NCBI GenBank assembly: GCA_030418545.1
Contig: QAIB01000004.1
Location: 248,001-312,000 of the forward strand
DNA: 64,000 nt
Reading direction: 5' to 3'
From: Xenophilus aerolatus
GTDB taxonomy: Bacteria; Pseudomonadota; Gammaproteobacteria; Burkholderiales; Burkholderiaceae_C
In this document: positions 16,960-25,267 of the stretch, piece by piece
Numbering within the stretch: the first letter of the stretch is position 1
How the letters are laid out: the number at the start of each line of letters is the position of its first letter
Notes under the pieces: model-generated
What the model saw: only the letters and a program-made list of their open reading frames with translations
Told to the model about the DNA's origin: nothing
Databases searched by the model: none
Position numbers and translations under genes: made by a program

Positions 16960-16972
16960 CAGTAATTCTGAT
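16958..16972. promoter_or_regulatory. Inverted repeat at the LysR start, possible autoregulatory site
   Basis: ATCAG-TAATT-CTGAT is a perfect inverted repeat overlapping the LysR start codon and facing the DUF1127 promoter. LysR sites commonly follow a T-N11-A dyad, which this matches in form. Assignment is inference from position. Confidence 0.4.
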
Positions 16973-17073
16973 CACAGCTCTCAGAAATCTCAACTTCTCC
17001 AATCGGTGGCCCCGACGCATGATCGCCCCATTCCCACTCACAGCCCTGTTGCCGAACGCCTTGGAGCCCGATC

Positions 17074-17268
17074 ATGAACGCCGTCCTGCGCCCTGCCGTC
17101 CCGTCCCTTCTGCCGCTGCGCGGCCTGCAGCAATGGTGGCACCGCGCCGCCCTGGTGCGGCGCCAGAAGGCGGAGGCACGCGCGCTGATGGCGCTGGGGC
17201 AGCACGAGCTCAACGACCTGGGCGTCGGCCGCAGCGAACTGCCTGCGCTGGTGCGCGAGGCAGACTGA
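17074..17268 (+). CDS. DUF1127 domain-containing small protein
   Basis: The 64-residue protein has the DUF1127 (YjiS-like) core: WWHRAALVRRQKAEARALMALGQHELNDLGVGRSEL, where an Arg-rich helix is followed by the conserved LxxxxxxELxDLGxxRxE pattern. Such proteins are small, basic and in some bacteria bind RNA or control phosphate and carbon traits; no activity is established for this one. GGAG lies about seven bases before the ATG. It is divergent from the LysR regulator at 16959, a likely controller. Confidence 0.88.
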   Translation: MNAVLRPAVPSLLPLRGLQQWWHRAALVRRQKAEARALMALGQHELNDLGVGRSELPALVREAD

Positions 17269-17283
17269 GCACGAGCCTTCCGT

Positions 17284-18189
17284 TCAGGCCCCGGCGGCCC
17301 AGCCTGCAACGATGCGCGACGCGGCCGCGATGACGTCGTCGCGCGGCTTCGCGTCCTGCGCCTCGAGCCGCGTGTAGACCGCGAGCACCAGCGGTGCCGC
17401 CTGCGGCCGCCACACCACCGCGATGTCGCTGGCCGCGCCGTGGGCGCCGGTGCCCGTCTTGTCGCCTACCGTCCACGCCGCCGGCATGCCGGCGCGGATG
17501 CGCGCGCCGCCGGTGGTGTTGCCGCGCAGCCAGTCCTGCAGGCGCGCACGCTGCGCGCTGGGCAGGCCGTCGTCCACGGCCAGGGTGCGCAGCAGGCGGG
17601 CCATGGCTTCGGGCGTGGAGGTGTCGCGCGGATCGTCGGCCAGCGCGCTGTTGAGCGCCGTTTCCCAGCGGTCGAGGCGGAAGGTGCTGTCGCCCCAGGC
17701 GCGGGCCTGCTTCGTGAGCGCCTCGGGACCGCCGATGCGCCGCAGCAGCAGGTTGGCCGCGGCGTTGTCGCTGTACTGCACGGTGGCGGCACACAGTTCG
17801 GCCACGGTCATGCCGCGTGCCAGCTCGCGCCCGGTGATGGGCGAATGGGCGATCAGGTCGGCCTTCGTGTAGCGCACGCGTTCGTCGAGCAGGCCCGGCT
17901 CGCGCCAGCTCCGCGCCAGCACGGCGCCGGCGAGGATGGCCTTGAAGGTGCTGCACATCGGAAAGCGCTCGCTCGCGCGGTGGCCGAGCGTGGCGCCGCT
18001 CGCGGTGTCGATGGCGAAGACGCCGAGGCGGCCGTCGAGCCCGTCCTCGAGGCGGGCCAGCGCGGCGGCAGGGTCGCGCGAGGCGCCGCGCGGCGTGGCC
18101 GAGCAGGCGGCCAGCGGTGCCAGCGAGGCGGCCATCAGGAGATGGCGGCGGGTGAACGCGGTGGCCAGTGGGGCCGAGGGGAAGGGCAT
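17284..18189 (-). CDS. bla: Class A beta-lactamase, Tat-type lipoprotein signal
   Basis: The 301-residue serine hydrolase has all class A landmarks: S80-T-F-K83, S140-D-N, E176 in DRWETALN and K244-T-G in VGDKTGTG. It should open the beta-lactam ring of penicillins in the periplasm. The N-terminus is TRRHLLMAASLAPLAAC, combining twin arginines (14-15) with a lipobox-like LAAC ending at Cys29, so the enzyme may be Tat-exported and lipid-anchored. Cys precedes the catalytic Ser, but the partner Cys of KPC-type carbapenemases is absent (Gly instead). No AmpR-like regulator is adjacent. Confidence 0.93.
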   Translation of the reverse strand: MPFPSAPLATAFTRRHLLMAASLAPLAACSATPRGASRDPAAALARLEDGLDGRLGVFAIDTASGATLGHRASERFPMCSTFKAILAGAVLARSWREPGLLDERVRYTKADLIAHSPITGRELARGMTVAELCAATVQYSDNAAANLLLRRIGGPEALTKQARAWGDSTFRLDRWETALNSALADDPRDTSTPEAMARLLRTLAVDDGLPSAQRARLQDWLRGNTTGGARIRAGMPAAWTVGDKTGTGAHGAASDIAVVWRPQAAPLVLAVYTRLEAQDAKPRDDVIAAASRIVAGWAAGA

Positions 18190-18338
18190 TCGAGGTCTCC
18201 GGACGATGCGGTGCGCCGACAATGCGGCGCCGGTGGAATGGATGAATGGATGTCGCGACGCTTCGCATCGTAGGGAGCCATGTCGCCGCGACCAACCCCG
18301 TCGTCCCCTTCGCCGCACACCGCTGTAACGCCTGTCAC

Positions 18339-19973
18339 ATGGCCCTGCCGCCCCTCACCGTCGAACTCACGTCGCCACAGTCCGTCGACGGCCGGCCCGC
18401 GCCCTACCAGTCGCTGTGGCTGCTGGTGCGGCTGCACCGCGCCGGCCTCGACGGCGCACCGCTGCGCCTGGACGACCTGCGCGGCCAGGTGTCCTCGGCC
18501 GCGACGCTGCGCATGGTGGTGAGCCGCGCCTTTCGCGACTTCAAGGCCTGGGGCGTGGCCGTGGGCTGGGGCGCGGACACCTCGCGCGACCCGCGCTTTC
18601 TCAACGCCGAGGGCCGCAGCCAGGGGCCCTTCTGGCTGCCGCCGGCGCAGGCGACGCGGCTGCGGCTGCAGGTCGAAGGGCAAACAGCCACGGCGGACGA
18701 GATCGCCTCCTTCCTGGGCCTGGACCTCGCGCCCGCCACGACGCCGCTCGCACCGGCCGGGGTGCAGCTGCGCGACGCGCGCTTCTGGCAGCAGCTTGCC
18801 GCGGCCCAGCAGGCGATGCGCCAGGGCCGATGGGCGACGCCGGTGGTCGGGCCGCGCGGCGCGCCGGCACCCACCAACGCACTGGAGGCCATGCGACAGG
18901 CCGGCGCCCTCGCGCATGGCGATTTCCAGCGCGCACTGGTCACGCTCAACGAGGCGTTGCTGTGGCGCCGCCTGGGCGACGAGGCGCAGGCGCGGCGCCG
19001 GGTGCAGGCGCTGCAGCGGCAGCGGCTGGCACAGCACGTCGCCGGCCACGAGTACCTGGGCGCGATGGCCGGCATCGTCTCGGCCTGGTGCGCCTACACG
19101 GCGCGCGACCTGGCGGCGGCGCAGGCGCAGCTGTCGGCACTGGCTGCCGACCCGGCGCACGCGCCGCTGCTGCGCCACCACCCGCAGGTGCGCTTCGAGT
19201 GGAGCAACCTGTGGGCGCTGGCCTGCCGCTCGCGTGCGCTGGCGACGGCCGCGCACGACGCGCCCGCCGCCACCGTGCAGGCGCAGGAGGCGATGCAGCA
19301 TTTCGGCCGCGCGCTGGCGGCGGCCTTCGAGTCGCATGCCTTCGACGCGGCCCAGCACGTGGCCGCGAACCTCGGCATGGCGGTGTGGCTGTTCGACCGC
19401 GTGGGCCTGGCGCTGCCGGCCGCCGAAAGCGCCGGCGGCGAGGACGCCGTGGCGCAGGCGGTGCAGTGGATCGCCTTCAGCGAATGGCTCAGCGGCCTGG
19501 TGGACGTGCAGGGCCGCTCGGCCTGGAACGCGATCTACCTGATGCGCATCGCGCGCGGCGCCTGCCGGCCAAAGCCAGGCGGCACGCTGCGCGCCTTCCG
19601 CGCCCTGCAGCCGCTGGCACCTGCCGCGCTCGCGGCGCAGGCGGGCTCGCTGGCCGAGCCCTTCGCAGCCGCGGTCTGGCCCGCGCGCTGGGTGGACGCG
19701 GCCCGGCTGCGGCTCGACGAGCATCGCCAGGGCCAGCGCCGCTACCCCGGCCTGCAGCACGCCAGCCTGCTGTTCGAACACGCGTGGTACGCAGCGCACG
19801 CCGGCGACCTGCGCGCCGCGGCACACTCGCTGGGTGCGCTGCGCGAGGCCCTGCCCCAGCTGGTGGCCAGCGACCGCGCCTACTTCCGCGAGGTGTGGAA
19901 CGACGAGTTGCCGGCCGAGCTGCTGGCGCTGGAGCCCCCGCCCCGGCGTGCCGCCGCGCGCCGCAGCGCCTGA
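18339..19973 (+). CDS. Uncharacterised protein, 544 residues
   Basis: I do not recognise this family. The soluble protein has no signal peptide. The first 130 residues, with PPLTVELTSPQSVDG, SLWLLVRLHRA and SSAATLRMVVSRAFRDFKAWGV, look like a winged-helix or regulator-type module. Residues from about 170 on are Ala/Leu/Gln-rich helices with repeat-like spacing (RALVTLNEALLWRRLGDEAQARRR; AARDLAAAQAQLSALA), consistent with a TPR-like solenoid. I chose the ATG at 18339; an upstream extension to 18246 shows no coding character. It is divergent from the beta-lactamase and could be a regulator, but that is a guess. Confidence 0.65.
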   Translation: MALPPLTVELTSPQSVDGRPAPYQSLWLLVRLHRAGLDGAPLRLDDLRGQVSSAATLRMVVSRAFRDFKAWGVAVGWGADTSRDPRFLNAEGRSQGPFWLPPAQATRLRLQVEGQTATADEIASFLGLDLAPATTPLAPAGVQLRDARFWQQLAAAQQAMRQGRWATPVVGPRGAPAPTNALEAMRQAGALAHGDFQRALVTLNEALLWRRLGDEAQARRRVQALQRQRLAQHVAGHEYLGAMAGIVSAWCAYTARDLAAAQAQLSALAADPAHAPLLRHHPQVRFEWSNLWALACRSRALATAAHDAPAATVQAQEAMQHFGRALAAAFESHAFDAAQHVAANLGMAVWLFDRVGLALPAAESAGGEDAVAQAVQWIAFSEWLSGLVDVQGRSAWNAIYLMRIARGACRPKPGGTLRAFRALQPLAPAALAAQAGSLAEPFAAAVWPARWVDAARLRLDEHRQGQRRYPGLQHASLLFEHAWYAAHAGDLRAAAHSLGALREALPQLVASDRAYFREVWNDELPAELLALEPPPRRAAARRSA

Positions 19974-20007
19974 CCCCCGCCCGATCCGACACATAGAACC
20001 GAGACCC

Positions 20008-20475
20008 ATGAACGCCCTCGCCTACGCCACGCTCCTCTTCCTGCACGTCGCCAGCGCCGCCTTCTGGGTCGGCGGCATGGCAGCGATGCACTTCGCCGCG
20101 CGGCCGGCGGCGGTCGCCACGCTGGCGCCGCCGCAGCGCCTGCCCTTCATGGCGGCGGCGCTGGGCCGCTTCTTCCGCGGCGTGGACATCGCGCTCACGC
20201 TGCTGTGGGCCAGCGGCCTCGCGATGTTCGCCACGCTGGGCGGCTTTGCGGGTTCGCACTGGCGCGTGCACGCGATGTTCACGCTGGCGCTGGTGATGAC
20301 CGGCGTGTACGTGTGGCTGCGCGCCCGCGGCCTGCCCGCGCTGCGTCGTGCCGTGGCCGCCGCCCAGTGGCCCGAGGGCGGCGAGCGGCTGGCCACGATC
20401 CGGCGCCTGGTGGCGACCAACCTCGCGCTCGGCACGGCCGTGTTCGCGGTGGCGCTGGTGGGCCGCGCCGCTTGA
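20008..20475 (+). CDS. CopD-like small membrane protein
   Basis: The 155-residue protein has four hydrophobic spans. It starts MNALAYATLLFLHVASAAFWVGGM, the CopD/DUF2269-like opening with a conserved His near the end of helix 1, and contains WRVHAMFTLALVMTGVYVW with a second conserved His. Such proteins are linked to copper handling or heme-type ligands in the inner membrane. The histidine pair fits a copper or heme site, but no Cop partner genes are nearby. It begins 34 bp after the preceding gene, so they may be co-transcribed. Confidence 0.7.
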   Translation: MNALAYATLLFLHVASAAFWVGGMAAMHFAARPAAVATLAPPQRLPFMAAALGRFFRGVDIALTLLWASGLAMFATLGGFAGSHWRVHAMFTLALVMTGVYVWLRARGLPALRRAVAAAQWPEGGERLATIRRLVATNLALGTAVFAVALVGRAA

Positions 20476-20490
20476 GCGCGCCACCTGCCT

Positions 20491-20554
20491 GCTATTGATT
20501 CCATAGCTGCTCGCGCCCGTCGCGCGGGCGCTGCAGCCTCTTTTTGTTCAAGAC
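20491..20554 (+). repeat. Family A hairpin repeat, copy 2 (terminator-like)
   Basis: GCTATTGATTCCATAGC is followed by a GCGCCCG/CGGGCGC stem with a five-base loop and a CTCTTTTTG tail. The stem plus T-run makes this copy look like an intrinsic terminator for the CopD-like gene just upstream. Confidence 0.8.
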
Positions 20555-20572
20555 CCCGGCGAACGATCTTCC

Positions 20573-21481
20573 ATGCTCCTCCACGGAACCCTGCGCGGCA
20601 TCGCCGCCATGCTGCTGGCCTGCGCCTTCTTCGCCTGCATGGACGCCTTGCTCAAGCAGCTCGCCGGCCACTACCCGCCGCTGCAGGTGATGGCACTGCG
20701 CGGGCTCACCGCCCTGCCGCTGGTGTGCGTGTGGATCGCGTGGCGGCGCGAGGCGGGCGCGCTGGTGCATCGCCGGCTGCGCTGGGGCCTGCACCTGCTG
20801 CGCGCGGCGCTCAACATGACGATGCTGGTGCTCTTCGTGTACGGCCTGCAGACGCTGGGCCTGGCCGAGGCCTACACGCTGAGCTTCATCGCGCCGCTGC
20901 TGATGGTGCTGATCGCGGTGCCGCTGCTGGGCGAGTCGGTGCTGCCGCGGCACTGGCTCGCGATCGGGCTGGGCTTCGCGGGCGTGGTGATCGCGCTGCG
21001 GCCCGAGCAGGGCGACTTCCTCTCGTCCGGTGCGCTGGCCGTGCTGGGGGCCGCCGCCTGCTATGCGCTGTCGAACATGCTGGGCCGGCTCATCAGCCGC
21101 ACCGAGTCGAGTTCGGCCCTGGTCTTCTGGACCACGGCGGCGATGGCGGTGGGCGGCAGCCTGCTGGCGGCGTCGCAGTGGGTGCCGATCCAGCCCGGGC
21201 ACGGCTGGCTGCTGGCCGGGCTGGCGGTCTTCGGCTTCCTGGGACAGGTCACGATCGCCGAGGCCTTCCGGCACGGACAGGCCGCGGCCATCGCGCCCTT
21301 CGAGTACAGCGCGCTGGCCTGGGGCATCGCACTGGACTGGCTGTTCTGGCAGGCCGTGCCCGACGCGTGGACGCTGGGCGGCGCCGGCATCATCATCGCC
21401 AGCGGCGTCTACCTGGTGCGCGGCGAGGCAAGGCCCCGGCTCCAGCCGCGCGAGGAGGTCTCGACGGAACGCTCGGGCTGA
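20573..21481 (+). CDS. EamA/DMT family transporter (second in window)
   Basis: The 302-residue protein has about ten transmembrane helices with two EamA halves: IAAMLLACAFFACMDALLKQL at the start and LAVLGAAACYALSNMLGRL in the middle. The block ALNMTMLVLFVYGLQTLGLAEAYTLSFIAPLLM is typical of the S-adenosylmethionine/metabolite exporter subgroup. Its two conserved Glu/Pro positions in GESVLPRHWLAI follow helix 4. It starts right after a family A repeat. Substrate unknown. Confidence 0.93.
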   Translation: MLLHGTLRGIAAMLLACAFFACMDALLKQLAGHYPPLQVMALRGLTALPLVCVWIAWRREAGALVHRRLRWGLHLLRAALNMTMLVLFVYGLQTLGLAEAYTLSFIAPLLMVLIAVPLLGESVLPRHWLAIGLGFAGVVIALRPEQGDFLSSGALAVLGAAACYALSNMLGRLISRTESSSALVFWTTAAMAVGGSLLAASQWVPIQPGHGWLLAGLAVFGFLGQVTIAEAFRHGQAAAIAPFEYSALAWGIALDWLFWQAVPDAWTLGGAGIIIASGVYLVRGEARPRLQPREEVSTERSG

Positions 21482-21593
21482 GCGGCCCGGCGCGACGGCG
21501 CGGCAACCTACGCCCGGCCCGCCCGGCCGACGACAGGCCCCGCCCTGGGCCGGCGCGACAGTGCCGCATCGCCCATCCCTGCCACGCCTTCCC

Positions 21594-21971
21594 ATGGCCA
21601 CTTCCTCCCGCAGCGCCCGCGCGCACGCCGACGCCGACGCGAAGACCGACGACGTGCTCAGCGACTTCAAGGCTGCCGTCAACATGACGCCTTCCCAGTT
21701 GGAGCGCTGGCTGCAGACGGAGGAATCGCGCACCGTCGGCTTCAAGGGCGCGCCAGGCAAGGAATCGGTGGGCCATGCGTCGGGCCGGCGAATCGTGCGG
21801 CTGCTGGGCAAGGACCGCGAGGCCCTCACCACGGGCGACCTGGCCCACATGCGCAAGGTGGTGGGCTACGTGCACCGCCACCTGGCGCAACGGCCCGCGG
21901 GGAACGTGCGCGACACGCCCTGGCGCCAGTCGCTGATGAACTGGGGCCATGACCCGCTCAAGCGCAGCTGA
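21594..21971 (+). CDS. DUF3140 domain-containing protein
   Basis: The 125-residue protein has a low-complexity N-terminus (SSRSARAHADADAKTDD) and then the DUF3140 core: DFKAAVNMTPSQLERWLQTEESRTVG, GHASGRRIVRLLGK and MRKVVGYVHRHLAQRP, ending in a WRQSLMNWGHDP block. The family is small, often DNA-linked in context, and without known activity. The ATG at 21594 gives the normal length. Confidence 0.8.
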   Translation: MATSSRSARAHADADAKTDDVLSDFKAAVNMTPSQLERWLQTEESRTVGFKGAPGKESVGHASGRRIVRLLGKDREALTTGDLAHMRKVVGYVHRHLAQRPAGNVRDTPWRQSLMNWGHDPLKRS

Positions 21972-22013
21972 CGTGCAGCGCGCGCTGGCAGGTATCGCAC
22001 GCGGTCCGTCCCC

Positions 22014-22466
22014 ATGAAGCTCTGGCACCACTGGTTCCGTTTCGCCATCGCCGGCTGCCTGGCGATGCCCCTGGGCGCCGCGGCGGCCGGTGCCGAAGGC
22101 ACCAACCCGCTGGTCGCCGAACGCTGGAAGACCCGCCCCATCGTGGTCGTCGTGCCGCATGCGGACCACCCGCTGCTGCGGCGGGTGGAAGCGACGCTGG
22201 CCGAAACGGCCGGGCGCGAGGCGTTTCGCGACCGCGAGATGGTGCTCTACACCGTGGTGGCCGGCCAGGGGAGGCGCGACGGTCGGCTCCTGGCCGCCCC
22301 GCGCACTGCGGCGCTGCTGCGCGCCATCGACGTGGAGGCGGGCGGCGCACCGGCGTTCGTGCTGGTGGGCAAGGACGGCGGCGTGAAGATGCGCGAAGGG
22401 GCCGATGTCGATCTGCAGTCGGTCTTCGAGGAGATCGACCGCATGCCGATGCGGCGCAAGCGCTGA
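22014..22466 (+). CDS. DUF4174 domain-containing secreted protein
   Basis: The 150-residue protein has a signal peptide (FRFAIAGCLAMPLGAAAAGA) and a compact thioredoxin-like DUF4174 core: TRPIVVVVPHADHPLLRRVE, EMVLYTVVAGQG and APAFVLVGKDGGVKMREGADVDLQSVFEEIDRMPMRRK. The GKDGGVK turn matches the end of the domain. There is no CxxC redox pair. It probably lies in the periplasm, with unknown role. It follows the DUF3140 gene by 42 bp. Confidence 0.75.
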   Translation: MKLWHHWFRFAIAGCLAMPLGAAAAGAEGTNPLVAERWKTRPIVVVVPHADHPLLRRVEATLAETAGREAFRDREMVLYTVVAGQGRRDGRLLAAPRTAALLRAIDVEAGGAPAFVLVGKDGGVKMREGADVDLQSVFEEIDRMPMRRKR

Positions 22467-22503
22467 ACAACGCAGCCTTGCGGCCGGCCGGCACCGCCGC
22501 CGC

Positions 22504-23736
22504 TCAGAGGGCGCCTGCGGTGCGCAGCGCGTCGATCTCCGCCGCCGACAACCCCATCTCGCGCAGCACCTCGTCGGTGTGCTGACCCAGCGCGGGCGGT
22601 GCGCGGCGCAGCACGGGCGGGGTGGCCCCAAGGCGCAGCGGACTGGCCACGCCGGTGATGGCCGCAATGCCGTCGCCCGCATCACGCGGCAGCGAGACGG
22701 CCAGGCCGCGCGCCTTCACCTGCGCGTCGTCGAAGGCGGCGCCGATGTCGTTGATCGGGCCGCAGGGCACGGCCTTGTCCTCCAGCAGCGTGACCCACTC
22801 GGCGGTGGTGCGCGTGCGGGTGACCGCCTCCATGGCGGGGATCAGCACGTCGCGGTGCTTCACGCGCAGCGTGTTGCTGGCGAAGCGCGCGTCGGCCGCC
22901 CACCCGGCCTGGCCCGCCGCCTCGCAGAAGCGCGCGAACTGGCCGTTGTTGCCGATGGCCAGCAGCATGGCGCCGTCCTTCGTCGGGAAGTCCTGGTAGG
23001 GCGCAAGGCTGGGGTGCGTGTTGCCCTGGCGCTGTGGCGCCTTGCCGGTGTTGAGGAAGGCGCTGGCCTGGTTGGCGAGGATCGCCATGCCGACATCGAG
23101 CAGCGCCATGTCGATGTGCTGGCCCTGCCCCGTCTGTTCGCGCACGCGCAGCGCGGCGAGGATGGCCGTGCTGGCGTAGCAGCCGGTGAAGAGGTCGGTG
23201 AGCGCCACGCCCACACGCAGCGGCCCGCCGCCGGGCTCGCCGTCGGGCCGGCCGGTGATGCTCATCATGCCGCTCATGGCCTGGATCATGAGGTCGTAGC
23301 CGGCGCGTTCGGCATACGGGCCGTCGTGGCCGAAACCGGTGACGCTGCAATACACGAGCCGCGGATTGGCGGCGCGCAGCGTCTCGTGATCGAGCCCGTA
23401 CTGCTTGAGCCCGCCGGTCTTGAAGTTCTCGACCACCACGTCGGCCTGCGCCGCCATGCGCTGCAGCAGGGCCTGCCCCTCGGGCGTCGCCATGTCGATG
23501 GTGACCGACCGCTTGTTGCGGTTGCAGGCGGTGAAGTAGGTGGACTGCGTCGTGTCCTGGCCCGCCTCGTCCTTGAGGAAGGGCGGCCCCCAGGTGCGCG
23601 TGTCGTCGCCCATGCCGGGGCGTTCGATCTTGACCACGTCGGCCCCCAGGTCCGCCAGGATCTGGGTGCACCACGGGCCGGCGAGCACGCGCGAAAGGTC
23701 GAGGACCTGGATACCGTCGAGGGCTGCTGGGGTCAT
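22504..23736 (-). CDS. CaiB/BaiF family (class III) CoA-transferase
   Basis: The 410-residue enzyme moves CoA between acids. Landmarks are LDLSRVLAGPWCTQILADLGADVVKIE at the N-terminus, NRNKRSVTIDMATPEG, and the catalytic Asp in AGYDLMIQAMSG. It is the usual neighbour of glutaryl-CoA dehydrogenase (23871-25070), with which it shares a strand; between them lies a large family C hairpin. Together they suggest succinyl-CoA:glutarate CoA transfer and oxidation of glutaryl-CoA from lysine, tryptophan or aromatic breakdown. Starting at 23736 is supported by the family start. Confidence 0.9.
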   Translation of the reverse strand: MTPAALDGIQVLDLSRVLAGPWCTQILADLGADVVKIERPGMGDDTRTWGPPFLKDEAGQDTTQSTYFTACNRNKRSVTIDMATPEGQALLQRMAAQADVVVENFKTGGLKQYGLDHETLRAANPRLVYCSVTGFGHDGPYAERAGYDLMIQAMSGMMSITGRPDGEPGGGPLRVGVALTDLFTGCYASTAILAALRVREQTGQGQHIDMALLDVGMAILANQASAFLNTGKAPQRQGNTHPSLAPYQDFPTKDGAMLLAIGNNGQFARFCEAAGQAGWAADARFASNTLRVKHRDVLIPAMEAVTRTRTTAEWVTLLEDKAVPCGPINDIGAAFDDAQVKARGLAVSLPRDAGDGIAAITGVASPLRLGATPPVLRRAPPALGQHTDEVLREMGLSAAEIDALRTAGAL

Positions 23737-23750
23737 GGAAATTCGGGTAC

Positions 23751-23867
23751 CGGAACGCGAAGGGCGCGAAAGTTACGCGAAGGGCGCGAAAGAAACATCC
23801 AAGATTTTCTTGTTCTTGCTTTCGCGTCTTTCGCGAAATCTTCGCGCCCTTCGCGTACGGATGTCCG
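23751..23867. repeat. Family C long hairpin, copy 1
   Basis: Two arms of roughly 45-50 bases built from GCGAAGGGCGCGAAAG-type units face their near-complement (CTTTCGCG, CTTCGCGCCCTTCGCGTACGG) across an AT-rich centre. It lies between the gcdH stop and the CoA-transferase start. The same pattern recurs at 56565, and a related subfamily at 61115 and 58445. Confidence 0.8.
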
Positions 23868-23870
23868 CTT

Positions 23871-25070
23871 TCAGTTCGAGAACGCCGCGATCCCCGTGAT
23901 CGCACGGCCGAGGATGAGGGCGTGCACATCGTGCGTGCCCTCGTAGGTGTTGACCACCTCGAGGTTGACCAGGTGGCGTGCCACGCCGAACTCGTCGCTG
24001 ATGCCGTTGCCGCCCATCATGTCGCGCGCCATGCGGGCGATGTCGAGCGACTTGCCGCAGTTGTTGCGCTTCATGATGGAGGTGATCTCCACCGCGGCGA
24101 TGCCCTCGTCCTTCATGCGGCCCAGGCGCAGGCTGCCCTGCAGGCCCAGCGTGATCTCGGTCTGCATGTCGGCCAGCTTCTTCTGGATCAGCTGGTTGGC
24201 GGCCAGCGGGCGGCCGAACTGCTTGCGGTCCAGCACGTACTGGCGGGCACGGTGCCAGCAGTCCTCGGCGGCGCCGATCGCGCCCCAGCTGATGCCGTAG
24301 CGCGCGCTGTTCAGGCAGGTGAAGGGGCCCTTGAGGCCCTGCACCTCGGGGAAGGCGTTCTCTTCGGGCACGAAGACGTCGTCCATGACGATCTCGCCGG
24401 TGATGGACGCGCGCAGGCCCACCTTGCCGTGGATGGCCGGCGCCGAGAGGCCCTTCATGCCCTTCTCGAGCACGAAGCCACGGATCGGGCCGACGGCGCC
24501 GCCTTCGCTCACTTCCTTGGCCCAGACGACGAAGACGTCGGCCACCGGCGAGTTGGTGATCCACATCTTGTTGCCCTTGAGGCGGTAGCCGCCGTCGGTC
24601 TTGTAGGCGCGGGTGGCCATGCTGCCGGGGTCGGAACCGTGGTCGGGCTCGGTCAGGCCGAAGCAGCCGATCCACTCGCCGCTGGCCAGCTTGGGCAGGT
24701 ACTTCTGCTTCTGCGCCTCGGAGCCGAATTCGTAGATCGGCACCATCACCAGAGACGACTGCACGCTGGCCATGGAGCGGTAGCCGGAATCGACGCGCTC
24801 CACTTCACGGGCGATGAGGCCGTAGCAGACGTAGTTGAGGCCGGGGCCGCCGTACTGCTCGGGGATGGTCGGGCCCAGCAGGCCCAGCTCGCCCATCTCG
24901 CGGAAGATCGTGAGGTCGGTCTTCTCGCCGCGGAACATCTCCAGCACGCGCGGCGCCAGCTTGTCCTGGCAGTAGGCGTTGGCGGCATCGCGCACGGCGC
25001 GCTCGTCGTCGGTGAGCTGCTGCTCGAGCAGGAAGGGGTCGTCCCAATGGAAGGCGGCTTTGGTGGCCAT
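23871..25070 (-). CDS. gcdH: Glutaryl-CoA dehydrogenase
   Basis: The 399-residue flavoprotein oxidises and decarboxylates glutaryl-CoA to crotonyl-CoA. The acyl-CoA dehydrogenase frame is clear: [42 protein letters not shown], and the catalytic Glu377 in [20 protein letters not shown], which is the GCDH pattern. FAD- and electron-transfer regions are normal. The ATG at 25070 ([12 protein letters not shown]) is preferred over 25133. It is divergent from the LysR gene at 25268, its probable regulator, and is followed by the CoA-transferase. Confidence 0.95.
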   Translation of the reverse strand: MATKAAFHWDDPFLLEQQLTDDERAVRDAANAYCQDKLAPRVLEMFRGEKTDLTIFREMGELGLLGPTIPEQYGGPGLNYVCYGLIAREVERVDSGYRSMASVQSSLVMVPIYEFGSEAQKQKYLPKLASGEWIGCFGLTEPDHGSDPGSMATRAYKTDGGYRLKGNKMWITNSPVADVFVVWAKEVSEGGAVGPIRGFVLEKGMKGLSAPAIHGKVGLRASITGEIVMDDVFVPEENAFPEVQGLKGPFTCLNSARYGISWGAIGAAEDCWHRARQYVLDRKQFGRPLAANQLIQKKLADMQTEITLGLQGSLRLGRMKDEGIAAVEITSIMKRNNCGKSLDIARMARDMMGGNGISDEFGVARHLVNLEVVNTYEGTHDVHALILGRAITGIAAFSN

Positions 25071-25267
25071 GTGTGCGGTCTCCGACAGGCTGTGCGCGAT
25101 GCGCGGCGATGGACAAGGGGGAAAGGCTGCCATCGTACGACCGCCGCCGCGCCACGGGCAAACGAGAATTCCACATCCAGATATGCTGTTCGCTCATGTC
25201 TTGGAGCGGGTGTCCGCCCTGCAAACCCCACATCGCTCACGGTCCAACTATGTAGCCGCCGAATACC

